Assembly: GCF_000315625.1 (NCBI RefSeq)
Contig: NW_005434592.1
Span: 73,447 to 137,446, forward strand
Origin: Guillardia theta CCMP2712
Lineage: Eukaryota > Cryptophyceae > Pyrenomonadales > Geminigeraceae
DNA: 64,000 nucleotides
Direction: 5' to 3'
Shown: positions 56,401 through 64,000 of the stretch, piece by piece
How positions within the stretch are numbered: the first letter of the stretch is position 1
How the letters are laid out: every line of letters begins with the position of its first letter
Translations under genes and position numbers: made by a program
Notes under the pieces: model-generated
What the model was told of the DNA's origin: nothing
What the model saw: the letters and a program-made list of their open reading frames with translations, nothing else
Databases searched by the model: none

Positions 56401-58512
56401 CGCTTCGTGTGGACTCGGTCTGCTGAGACTGCTTTTGCCGCGCTCAAGACAGCTCTTACGCAGGCTCCAGTCTTGGCTCACTTCCGTTCTGATCGGCTGA
56501 CCATCCTGTACACAGACGCTAGCGACCTGGCCATTGGAGCCGCGCTTCATCAGATCGATGAAAACAACGAGGAACATCCCGTTGCATTCTATGGCAAGAA
56601 ACTCTCCTCCGCCGAACGCAATTACTCCACCTATGAGCGTGAGCTTCTTGCTCTCAAGGAAAGTCTCCGTCATTTTTCCTACTACTTGATTGGTCGTCGC
56701 TTTCGTGTATGTACTGATCACCACAGCTTGATCAGATTGCACACCCAGTCTGAACTCTCTCCCCGCCTGGCTCGTTGGTTGTCTACCTTCCTTCAGTACG
56801 ACATGGAGATCCACCACATCCCTGGCGAAACTAACGTCGTTGCTGATGCCCTCAGTCGGATCTCAGGCGACTCGCCTGCTCCATCGTTCGCTCCCCAATC
56901 ACCCGCTGATCTGACTCAGGCTCATGATCGCGCTATGCGCGCTGAAGACATTGCTCGGGATCTTCTTGTTGGTCTTCATACCGTTCAGATGCTTACGGAT
57001 TCCTCGTTCGTCTCCCAACTGATGCAGAACTACTCCACCTGTCCTGATTTTCAGGTTTTATACCAATTGGGCAAAGACGGTGAATTGCTTGGCCAACCGG
57101 GTTGTCGTCATTTTGAATTTTCGGATGACTTGCTCTACTATGTTGACTCTACAGGCAGGACGAGGATCTGTGTTCCTACCGCTATCCGCGCTGCTGTACT
57201 ACGCCTAGCGCATGATGATGCCGGACATGTGGGTTCTGACAAAACCTATCTCTCACTTGTTGCCAAAGTCTACTGGAATAACATGAAGCGTGACGTCGAA
57301 AATTATGTGCATTCCTGCCTCATTTGCCAGGCTGCGAAGAACTACAAACAGAAACCCATCGGTTTGCCCAAGAGTCATGACGTTCCTGCTGACAAATTTG
57401 ACGTCATCTCCGTCGATCTCCTCAGCGGCCTTCCGACTACCTCCCAAGGTCATGATTCTCTCTTCGTCATGTTGGACTCGTTCTCGCAACATGTCACGCT
57501 GGCTCCAACTCACAAGTCTGCTACGACCCAGGAACTTGTGGATTTATTTCTCCAATACTTCTATCGCACTCGTGGTCTTCCTGCTGCGATCCTTTCGGAT
57601 AATGGGCCAAATGTCTCCTCGCATTTTTGGGACACAGTATTTCAGACGCTGGGCGTTCAGGTACGCCACTCCTCCAAGTACTATCCCCAGGCTAATGGTC
57701 GCGTTGAACGGATCAATGCAACCATTCTGGATATGCTCCGCACTAAACTCGCTCAGGGTTCATCTGAATGGACAGTCCATCTTCCATTCATTGAGTTTGC
57801 TCTCAATCATGCTCCCCGTCGTGAAACAGGGTTATCTGCCTTTCAAGTGGAATACGGCAAGAATCCGCGCTCAGTTATGGACTTGACCCTTGATCAGGTC
57901 CTTCCTCAAGCCCGCACGACTGTCGACAACATACGTGCAGGTGAAAACCTTGTTCGAGATACCTTGGCCTCGATCGCCAATCGAGCAGAGACGCGTCTAC
58001 TTCCTTCTCGCCGCCCGCTTCGCTGGCAAGTTGGTGATTTGGTCTGGATCGACGCGCGTTTATTCAATCAGCAGTTTGAAATTCGCAAATTTCGAGATCG
58101 ATACATTGGTCCTTTCCCTATCACCGAGGTTTGCACCAACAACAATTATCGAGTTGATGTTCGCCAGCGCTTCCCTCGCATGGATCAAGATGTTTTTAAT
58201 GCCAAGTTCCTACGCCCCCATGTGCGCAGGAAAGATCATTTGCAACAGCCTGGGGTTTCCCAACCTGTGCCTGGATTCTACGAAGTGGCTCGCATCATCA
58301 ATCATCGTCAACGTAATGGTGCGAAGCAATATCTGGTTCGTTGGAAGGGATTTTCCTCCGCCGACGACACTTGGGAACCTGTTGCCCATCTCTCGCGTAC
58401 ACCGGCGCTCCGTCAGTTGCTTCAGCAATATGAACAGCATCGCACGCGTCAAGATGCTTCTGCTTCTTCTCATGGACAGCGGCAGCGGCAGCGTCGTGCG
58501 CCTCTCAATTAG
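53464..58512 (+). CDS. Gag-Pol polyprotein of the chromoviral retrotransposon
   Basis: One open frame of 1,682 residues, starting 104 nt after the 5' LTR. Gag comes first, with a CCHC zinc knuckle (CYNCGKLGHRSSEC, residue about 349). The protease has LLDSGAE (active Asp 483). Reverse transcriptase carries YVDD at 867-870, and RNase H starts near YTDAS (about 1018). The integrase HHCC region ends SCLICQ, and its catalytic D1318, D1379 and E1415 have 35 residues between the last two (DD35E). A GPF motif near 1545 follows. The C-terminal chromodomain has FYEVARIINHR and YLVRWKGF, then DTWEP (residues about 1600-1645). Such chromodomains guide integration toward marked chromatin. The order protease-RT-RNase H-integrase is that of Ty3/gypsy. 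There is no frameshift between gag and pol and no internal stop. Confidence 0.97.
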   Translation: MSGYNTRLAARMLDENATDTLEHDWQSAAGIDDDLRPESTEDRSFQNMSAALLEVQQRLNALEAPASSEAVPPAALKPGPPPISSRDGPQLVSLADQQLLAKLRNLPKLDTARQTSANNVLTWVQTIQYSFAVYGIPRANWVVHTLDLLDAPVRQHFVAKYPPETFRRMDWDTFSEEIREKFLPPHLLSNLIHQLDNLNQDRQESLASYAARTLTLIEQLQLLPDGKLFATSSLVCKRFINGVRSHMTALLLNQWVTLQRSDDVDFRQLREYALKIDNQTRTKDHSTGADPHRQLYSVQVGNRSSTSKDRKSRPSGKDSAFKERRAARQDARSAGDSSSPHTSTNAIRCYNCGKLGHRSSECRRTRRSQSPDREQPSDSSSPPLLGAVQTSDDRKAAPSVAANKIAARSKTPKRRPQVHFAEELEDEVPLDGDALEVHLHPIALHSLGSQEHGASSGSLLYLPIVPLTSPVPAATSEILALLDSGAEISVISRQVARQLQLTTQRIPATLTAQFAHGDAKVVLRETCLLPFRIAGTNVETQETFFILDSPASLPAILSQPFIAKMKMNIDFHSKLVTIPAQDGTAGRQRLPLAFHIPGPGSAAMRQAQCLLFPWHADWNTLQPPPPEDMMPWVMATVSSPVSTSSLVSQVASSASPLAAQALQELLEDFSDVLVDELPIQPPVSRGQYDVVLRVPDDVRPIRRRPYRLPATLQEELAKTIDFLLARGIIERNNDVMWQSPVIFVRKGLSSEGVPQFRFCIDYRGVNNHLLDDSFPPPVPTELMERIGRVLSQRTESSTDTLYFSKLDMASGFWQLALTPDSSQYTGFVTEQGSYQFRALPFGLKTATAALQKFSQGILAGMANVLVYVDDLLLFSMGNPRSHLQQVRLLLERLRHHQVFVKRSKCVFLQTQISFLGYTLNAHGIAPEASKVAAIEDFPPPASVKQLRQFLGLANFYRRFIKNFANYAAPLSDLLKTSQRRFVWTRSAETAFAALKTALTQAPVLAHFRSDRLTILYTDASDLAIGAALHQIDENNEEHPVAFYGKKLSSAERNYSTYERELLALKESLRHFSYYLIGRRFRVCTDHHSLIRLHTQSELSPRLARWLSTFLQYDMEIHHIPGETNVVADALSRISGDSPAPSFAPQSPADLTQAHDRAMRAEDIARDLLVGLHTVQMLTDSSFVSQLMQNYSTCPDFQVLYQLGKDGELLGQPGCRHFEFSDDLLYYVDSTGRTRICVPTAIRAAVLRLAHDDAGHVGSDKTYLSLVAKVYWNNMKRDVENYVHSCLICQAAKNYKQKPIGLPKSHDVPADKFDVISVDLLSGLPTTSQGHDSLFVMLDSFSQHVTLAPTHKSATTQELVDLFLQYFYRTRGLPAAILSDNGPNVSSHFWDTVFQTLGVQVRHSSKYYPQANGRVERINATILDMLRTKLAQGSSEWTVHLPFIEFALNHAPRRETGLSAFQVEYGKNPRSVMDLTLDQVLPQARTTVDNIRAGENLVRDTLASIANRAETRLLPSRRPLRWQVGDLVWIDARLFNQQFEIRKFRDRYIGPFPITEVCTNNNYRVDVRQRFPRMDQDVFNAKFLRPHVRRKDHLQQPGVSQPVPGFYEVARIINHRQRNGAKQYLVRWKGFSSADDTWEPVAHLSRTPALRQLLQQYEQHRTRQDASASSHGQRQRQRRAPLN

Positions 58513-58623
58513 GAATTTTACGTGCTGCGCCTGGAGCGTGTCAGAGGAAAAACAGATTTGACAAGCTGAGAAAGCGAAGTTTTTCTGAGTCCTGAGCACT
58601 CCAAGAAAGCGCAGAGAAGAGCG

Positions 58624-59258
58624 TGTCAGAGCTCATAGGAACCGAGCCCGAGTCAGACAAAGGCCTATCAGGATGAAAGGACAGTTGGCTGTCTCGTACT
58701 CGTGTTCGAAGCTGACTTCTCCTGGATGACCCAGGATACTCTACTCCAGTGTGAAGCTGCTGAAAGGACCCCTGTGGAGGCCTTTGTTGCAGCAACCGTG
58801 TACCCGTGGGGGACTTACAAGGTAAACAGAAGGGGTGCGTCTTGTGCAGTACGACCCGTTGGAAGCAGCTTGCTGCCATGCAAGGACGGGGTTCTCTTCC
58901 CTGCGAGAGAGCATGGTATCCTCTCGAAGGTCAGAAGGGATGCTTGTCAACTTCCAAGAACAGGACACCCCTCCTTTCTGTAGCCAAGAGACGGCACCCC
59001 TGGCTCATTCCTCGAAGCTATAAAAGGATGAAACTCGTCAGAGCTAGGTGGTCCTCTTCCCCTTTCGTGTGTGTGTCACGATTGTTGAGACGTCTTTGTG
59101 TGTATCGTCTTGTCTTGTTTTGTGTGTGTGTGTGAAAGAAATAAAAGAGAGTTAGATCTCCTTCTGTTTCACCGCTTTCCCTCTTAGTAGAGAAATCCAA
59201 CGTGAGTTCTTATTGAACTGCGCTTGAAGGTCCACTCGAGAATCTTCGAGGTGTGACA
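58624..59258 (+). repeat. 3' LTR
   Basis: 635 bp, identical by eye to the 5' LTR at an offset of 5,899 bp. TATAAAAG is at 59019-59026 and AATAAA at 59140-59145. The target duplication GAACT follows directly. The stop codon of the minus-strand gene next to it is only 61 bp beyond the duplication. Confidence 0.95.
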
Positions 59259-59324
59259 GAACTCTGCCTTGATCCCCGACGGCAACTCGTCGTTGTGGTC
59301 GCCTCCTCCACCGCTGATCAAATC

Positions 59325-59960
59325 TTACATCTTCACAGCTAACAAGTTCATTTTCTGAGGCGGTCTAGTGTCGATCTGATGTCTTTCACCAAAGAAACAA
59401 TCGTTGGTGTCAAAGATGATCCCGTCGAGCAGAGTCAGGAGAACAGCTGAAAGCAACGTGGTCGCCATAAGTTCCCAGCCAAACCCTTCAGCCACCGTCG
59501 TGCTGATGTTGACAATCAACCCGAGATTCAGAAGCACAAAGGCCCATGATAGCGCAACGAGAAGCAGAAGGGTAAGGCCCATGCATCGAAACGACCTCAT
59601 GCCATCTCGCAGAAGGGATCCGACCAAGACCACAACATAAATTTGGACTAACAGCATCACTTTGTCGTCAAATTGACGATCTCCCGTAGAAAGTCTGAGA
59701 TATCTAAGCTGTTGTTGTATGACGATAAGGTCGTTGCCATTGCTCAGTTGGTCAGACATTGTAGAAATCATGACTCTCAATTGCACGCCAGAACTGTATG
59801 CAGAAAAGAGCAAGGCGCCGAGACGAGTGGGCTTGTAGGCAAACCTAAGAAGGGGCATCGTATGATATCTTATCACAGTTGTACCTACGAACAATGAAAG
59901 TAAGGCAGGGTATGCGGGAAAAGACGAAAGGAGACAGAAAAACTTAATGAGTCGATGCAA
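59325..59960 (-). CDS. Small multi-pass membrane protein, unknown family
   Basis: A 211-residue frame has four hydrophobic segments (near FPAYPALLSLFVG, VMLLVQIYVVVLVGSLL, LTLLLLVALSWAFVLLNLGL and MATTLLSAVLLTLLDGIIF). A polar loop sits between the first two and the C-terminus is basic. No family is recognised. It may be one exon of a longer gene. The retrotransposon sits 61 bp downstream of its stop, so the 3' untranslated region or a downstream exon has probably been displaced. The start lies next to the hexamer repeat at 59994. Confidence 0.5.
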   Translation of the reverse strand: MHRLIKFFCLLSSFPAYPALLSLFVGTTVIRYHTMPLLRFAYKPTRLGALLFSAYSSGVQLRVMISTMSDQLSNGNDLIVIQQQLRYLRLSTGDRQFDDKVMLLVQIYVVVLVGSLLRDGMRSFRCMGLTLLLLVALSWAFVLLNLGLIVNISTTVAEGFGWELMATTLLSAVLLTLLDGIIFDTNDCFFGERHQIDTRPPQKMNLLAVKM

Positions 59961-59991
59961 GTAAAATGGCGGAAAGGATGCTGGTTAGCAG

Positions 59992-59993
<2 letters not shown>

Positions 59994-60024
<31 letters not shown>

Positions 60025-60312
60025 TCAGGAGCAGGAGCAGGAGAAGGAGAAGGAGCAGGAGCAGGAGAAGGAGCAGGAGCAGGAGCAGGAGCAGGATCAG
60101 GAGCAGGAGCAGGAGAAGGAGCAGGAGCAGGAGCAGGAGCAGGATCAGGAGCAACACTGGCCAGGAGCAGGACCAGGACCAGGAGCAGGAGCAGGATCAG
60201 GAGCAACACCAGGACCAGGACCAGGACCAGGACCAGGACCAGGACCAGGACCAGGACCAGGACCAGGACCAGGAGCAACACCAGGACCAGGACCAGGACC
60301 AGGCAGAATCAG
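59994..60312 (+). repeat. Hexanucleotide tandem repeat, (GGAGCA)n passing into (CCAGGA)n
   Basis: About 320 bp of GGAGCA/GGAGAA/GGATCA units change near 60165 to CCAGGA units. Frames of 98-168 residues through it (Gln-Glu, Pro-Gly, Leu-rich) reflect the repeat, not genes. Confidence 0.95.
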
Positions 60313-61556
60313 CAGCTGCTGCTCCGTAGGCTGCTGGAGCAGTCCGGATCATATTATTTTATGTATCCGATTTTCGGGATGTACCAGAGTTTATAGATGT
60401 TTATGTTGTATAATTAAATTTCCTATAAATTTTGCGCCATCCAATTATCATGTCAGTAGTCCTTCAGTCTAGCGACGGTCGGGCTCGAAAGGACCTGACC
60501 CGGTACCCTCCGACCGCACTCCTCTGGCCCACCCCCCTACCCCCTAATGACCATATCTAGCGGCTTGAGGTGACTAAGTGTGACGGGTACCTAGGACCGT
60601 CCCGGTACCTCATAGGCTTTGAGTTCGAACGTGAAAGTTGCGGAAAATGGGGGGTGGGGTGACCCCAGGCCGCTGCCAGCCTGGAAGATACTAGGTGGGT
60701 GGGGTCACTGGCATGTCAGACAAGGGGTGGGGTATTCCTGAAAGTTGACTCTTTCTATCTGGGATACCCCTGGTAGGGTCCGTTCGGGTGCCGTATCAAA
60801 GTCGAGGGGGTGGGGTAGTTATCCCTTTTCTTGTCAAACAAAATGGAGGGATGCTCATGCCATGGGTGGGGTGGTCTATTTTAAACTTTAGAGGGGTGAT
60901 TTCCATAGGTAAATTGAGGTAATCATAGGGGTACTAAAAGATTGAGGGGTAGGGAAAAGCGAACGATCCATAGAGCGTCACAGGTACAGAACCGGTTGAA
61001 GGGGGGTGGGGTAGCAGTTTCACTGCCGCCGGTCAGAATGGCGACTAGGATCGGAAGTAAAGTATAGCGACAGGGAGTGAGAGTGAAGCGAGGCATGAAA
61101 GGATAGGCAGATAGCAAGAAGAGGATGTGCTTATGGCTCGCCGTGAAAGAAGGGAGATTGTGAAGATTGGTGGAAGAAACAAATGAAAAGGATAAGAGCA
61201 AGAAACGAAGCGAGGTTCGAATAAGTTTCAGAGTCATGGGGAAGCGCAAAGTGTGGTGGGATCTGCTGAAATCGATGCCGCATGAGACAGAAAGCGATTT
61301 GGGAAAAGTTTCACTCGAGTGGATGTAACATGATTTTGACGTGAACGAGAATGAGAGGACTGGTTGAACAATTTGAAAGTGAAGAACAGCACCACCTGAG
61401 ACTTATTGCGCTTCACTCCGCGAATAGTCTAGTTACGATTTCTTGTCCGATACCTCAGTTTAATGTAACACTGTCACAAGTTCACCCTTGAACAGCAGTG
61501 TCGGAACTCACATGTGCTCATGATTTGTGCAGGCGGTTCTTTGACGGGCTCGCAGG
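60313..61556. other. Non-coding: GGTACC words and reversed TACCCC tract
   Basis: About 60470-60620 carries CCCGGTACC and GGGTACC words. 60640-61015 has about nine GGGGTGGGGT-type words, so here the C-rich words lie on the minus strand. 61020-61556 is featureless. A minus-strand frame at 60923-61249 overlaps this tract and has no recognisable domain. Confidence 0.6.
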
Positions 61557-62285
61557 ATGGCATTGGATGAGATCAGCGCTGCCGCGAAGCATGCGCTTCA
61601 TGAGTTCAATCATACGAGATCCGCGAGCATGAACAACGTGATCGGTGGGATGGAGACGATCGGGGATCTGGTGGTGGATGTTTGCGATGACCATGTTTAC
61701 TTGAGCGCGGAGTCGCTGGAGGAGCTCGAATCGTCTGGAAGGCAGAAATTCAGCGAGGTCGCTCAGTTGCCCTCGCATCTGTTCGGCATCCGAGACGTGA
61801 GGTTGAGCTCCTTGATCCTCCCTGTCCTTGCAAGCTGACGAGGATCTTGTTGTGGCAATGCAGGTACTCCGATTTCGCGAAGCTGCGGCAATGCAAGCTT
61901 CTTCAAGCACCGCGCCATGGACAGCTCTCTGGACGATCGGAACAACATCTCGAAGCAGATCTCAGCTCTGATATCGGAGCTGGAGGAGCAGAAGAAGGCA
62001 AACAGGCGCTTGCTGGTGAGGTGACCAGGGAGGAGGAGAGCGGGCAGTGAGTGGGGATGCAGGATTCCTTCGAGCTGTTGAAGAGCTCGGCTATCAACAG
62101 ATTGTTTGAGAACGAGGAGAAGGACGGAGCAGCGGAAGCGATCATCAAGTCGCAGGAGAGCCGGATCGCCGAGCTCAAGTCAGAGCTGGAGAGGTGCAGG
62201 TTGGAGGTGCAGGCAGGGAGAATTCGCATCCAGACCTTGGAAGGTGACCTTGCTCTCCTCCTCCTCCTCCTCCTCCTCCTCCTCC

Positions 62286-62323
<38 letters not shown>

Positions 62324-62336
62324 GTCGTCGTCGTCG

Positions 62337-62385
<49 letters not shown>

Positions 62386-62912
62386 TCCTTTCCCTCCCTC
62401 CCTCCCTCCCTCCCTCCCTCCCTCCCTCCCTCCCTCCCTCCCTCCCTTGATCCTCATCCTCTCTAACAACAACTCCCTCTCCTCCCTCCGCAGACTTGGT
62501 CGTGGAGGCTCAAGCGGAAATCAAGAGGAAGGAGGAAGTCAAGGGAGACAAGAAGTCTCCTAGGGCGCACGAGCACCTGTTCCCGGGCCCCGGCCATTCC
62601 CTCTCCTTTCAATTCCCCCGGGCCACTAGCCTGAGCAGGCTGGAGCAGGACGGCTGGGCGCTGGCAAATACGGCTGCCTCCCCTCCCACTTCCACCCCCC
62701 TGATGTCGGCGGAGGATCGGTGGGCGCTGGAGAGAGCTCGGCTCCTTGACGAGCTGGCGGACACGAAGCTGGCTCTTGCCAAGCTGACGGAGGACTGCAA
62801 CCTGTCTGCGCAGATGACGCCGAAAGGCTCGTCGGAGAAGTACAACGGGGCCAGCGAATCCCATCACAATGACCAACATCATGCAGAAGTATCTCACCTC
62901 TCGTTGAGCTAG
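61557..62912 (+). CDS. Coiled-coil protein, unknown family
   Basis: Exon 1 (from ATG 61557 to about 61796) encodes MALDEISAAAKHALHEFNHT and a mostly helical segment ending near LPSHLFGIRD. A later exon ending at 62014 encodes NISKQISALISELEEQKKAN. It joins in phase 0 to 62063-62243 (AIIKSQESRIAELKSELERC), then in phase 1 to 62494-62912 (EAQAEIKRKEEVKGDKK, then a Ser/Pro/His-rich region and RLLDELADTKLALAKLTEDC). Heptad patterns indicate coiled coils, suggesting a scaffold or structural protein. The join between the first exon and the first coiled-coil exon is not resolved: the obvious acceptor at 61863 leads into a different frame, so either a non-consensus site or a frameshift is involved. 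Confidence 0.6.
62262..62450 (+). repeat. Three back-to-back microsatellites in one intron
   Basis: (CTC)n, then (ATC)n with a short (GTC)n insert, then (CCCT)n, all within the 250-nt intron between 62243 and 62494. Long single-residue frames here are artefacts. Confidence 0.95.
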
Positions 62913-63052
62913 CAGTAGCAGTAGGAGGAGAGTGAAGGTGACTGGGTGGGAACGAAACAAAATCGAGAATCTTGTACAAACAACCGGAAGTTTCAGCAGC
63001 TAACCCTCTCCCCCACAAGCACGACAGGCCTGCCAGGAGGAGGCCGCGTTGA
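62913..63052. other. Convergent spacer
   Basis: Short gap between the coiled-coil gene (+) and the SWIB gene (-). It has a small AG-rich patch and no feature of note. Confidence 0.5.
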
Positions 63053-64000
63053 TCATTCGCAATCCTCCGCCTTGAGCAGGTGAGGCTTCAGCAGCTTCAT
63101 CATCTGGAACGAGTCGAAAGGCTTGTTCCCAAACACCTTCGCCAGCCCGCTGCGATATCGAGTGAGGCAGGGAGAGATCGACGCAGAATGTGAGCAGGCA
63201 GGAGAGGCAAGGGTGTGCGAAGGAAGCGAAGAAAGAGAGGGAAGGAGAAGAGGAGTTCGGGAGGAAGGGGGGGAAGTTGTGAAAGGAAGGGAGGGAGCAG
63301 AAGGAGGCGGGGGGAGGGAGGAAGGGAAGGGGGAGGGAGGAAGTGACTTACTCGTCCGGAAGGATCTGTCTCCTGTTCTTGGGATTCTGACGATCCTTCT
63401 CCTTGATGTAGTCCCACAGCTGCTTCACGACCTGCGAGCTCGACTTCAGCTCCTTTCTACCTTCCTGCCCCGATCTCTCCCTCTCCCTCTCCCTCTCCCC
63501 TCTCTTCCTCCCCTCCCCCTCCACCTCTCCCTCCCCTCCCCTCCTCCCTCCTCCCTCCTCCCTCTCCCCTCTCCCCTCTCCCCTCTCCTTCCTCCCCCCG
63601 TCCTCCCTCTTTACCCTATCCCTGTCTCTCTGCAGAACCTCACCACCTCTGCACCATTACCTCCTCTTTCAACTCTCCCCTCCTCGTTGCGACTATCTCT
63701 CATCCTCCTTGAGTAGTACACCACTCATCTGCTTCCCTCATCGCTCTCTCCCACCTGTCCGCGCGGCAGCTCGTCTGCTCCCAGCAACGTGCCGAGGTCC
63801 TCCGACAGTCTGACAGGCTTCTGGAAGCCAGTCTGCTTGCCCGTCTTGCTCTTCTTCGGCTGTGCTGGGCTCTTTGCTGCTCCTGATGCTGTAGAGACAG
63901 TAAGAAGAGAGGAGGAAACGGACGGGAAAAGAGGAGAAGAGAGGAGAGGAGAGGGGGACACGGAAGAGGAGCGTGAGGGGTGCGGGTGAAGGCAGGAAGC
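63053..64000 (-). CDS. SWIB/MDM2-domain protein, 5' end outside window
   Basis: Minus-strand exons: 63755-63888, 63351-63431 and 63053-63149. They encode a Lys-rich lead (KKSKTGKQTGFQKPVRLSED) and LGTLLGADELPRGQ, joined to VVKQLWDYIKEKDRQNPKNR. That exon runs on with RQILPD and joins to GLAKVFGNKPFDSFQMMKLL, ending at 63053. This is a full SWIB domain: the (V/I)V-x-x-LW-x-YIK helix, the DP/NPK-N-RR turn and the (L/I)-x-x-(V/L)FG strand-helix. SWIB domains occur in chromatin-remodelling subunits and in small plastid or nuclear proteins. With little besides the basic lead, this could be a stand-alone SWIB protein. The acceptor at 63889 shows at least one more exon upstream, beyond or near the window edge. 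Confidence 0.88.

Larger units (their letters stand above)
52725..59258 (+). mobile_element. Complete Ty3/gypsy chromovirus-type LTR retrotransposon
   Basis: A 6,534-bp element flanked by a perfect 5-bp target duplication, GAACT (52720-52724 and 59259-59263). Its two 635-bp LTRs both start TG and end CA. Read side by side they look identical, which implies a very recent insertion. A primer-binding-site-like TGGTAGCAAGGTTG starts 5-6 nt after the 5' LTR and resembles the complement of an initiator tRNA-Met 3' end in its first bases. A purine-rich tract (AAGAAAGCGCAGAGAAGAG) precedes the 3' LTR. One uninterrupted gag-pol frame fills the interior. All parts needed for autonomous retrotransposition appear present; activity itself cannot be read from sequence. 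Confidence 0.97.

Noticed and set aside
59955-60472. Frames of 98-168 residues around 60 kb
   Set aside because: Translations of the hexamer repeat GGAGCA/CCAGGA.
1-64000. tRNA, rRNA or snRNA genes
   Set aside because: I looked for tRNA-like GTTCGANNC boxes with flanking stems and for rRNA words; isolated GTTCGAA words (for example near 30773 and 60620) have no cloverleaf context.

Overview
This looks like nuclear DNA of a unicellular eukaryote. Protein-coding regions are split by many short GT-AG introns (commonly about 45-200 nt). Genes lie on both strands with short gaps, base composition is mixed, and microsatellites fill many introns. I see no operons, ribosome-binding sites or bacterial cassettes. 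The mix (SLC35-type transporters, a VTT-domain membrane protein, a PHO80-type cyclin, an XMAP215/TOG protein, SWIB and Rieske domain proteins, a chromodomain Ty3/gypsy element) would fit an alga or other protist. A cryptophyte-like genome is my guess only, because no single marker fixes the lineage.

Layout. 1-1925 (+) is the 3' part of a large surface-receptor gene. 3995-7552 (+) is a polytopic VTT-like membrane protein. 8359-9761 (+) encodes a membrane-anchored proline-rich protein. 10509-12375 (-) is an unresolved multi-exon gene. 12.5-14.1 kb is non-coding. 14351-15121 is a cyclin. 15444-17094 (-) and 18547-20223 (-) are two SLC35-family transporters with a small, probably mitochondrial, protein gene (17827-18322, +) between them. 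20734-21540 (-) is a Cys-rich membrane protein. 22046-22818 (+) is a TPR protein, abutting or overlapping 22797-27281 (+), an XMAP215/Stu2-like TOG protein. 27494-28430 (-) is a Rieske protein. 30014-30873 (+) is built from duplicated exon sets. 32181-41581 (-) is a giant type-I membrane protein (3,089 residues when spliced), whose C-terminal ectodomain is almost identical to the gene at the left edge, in inverted orientation. 45092-48654 (-) is a probable signal-anchored coiled-coil protein. 52725-59258 is a complete chromoviral LTR retrotransposon. 59325-59960 (-) is a small membrane protein, 61557-62912 (+) a coiled-coil protein, and 63053-64000 (-) a SWIB-domain protein running off the window.

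The non-coding gaps carry recurring material. (i) A 130-bp core, identical in three copies with hairpin potential and a (GAT)n flank. (ii) A Tourist-like MITE with 34-bp terminal inverted repeats and a TAA target duplication. (iii) GC-rich islands dominated by CCGG and GGTACC words. (iv) Tracts of spaced TACCCCACCC-type words, usually next to those islands.

The strongest candidates for something undescribed are the conserved structured repeat, the island-plus-tract composite, and the receptor pair whose extracellular parts match while their cytoplasmic tails are unrelated. All exon models come from reading frames and splice signals by eye, without transcript data.
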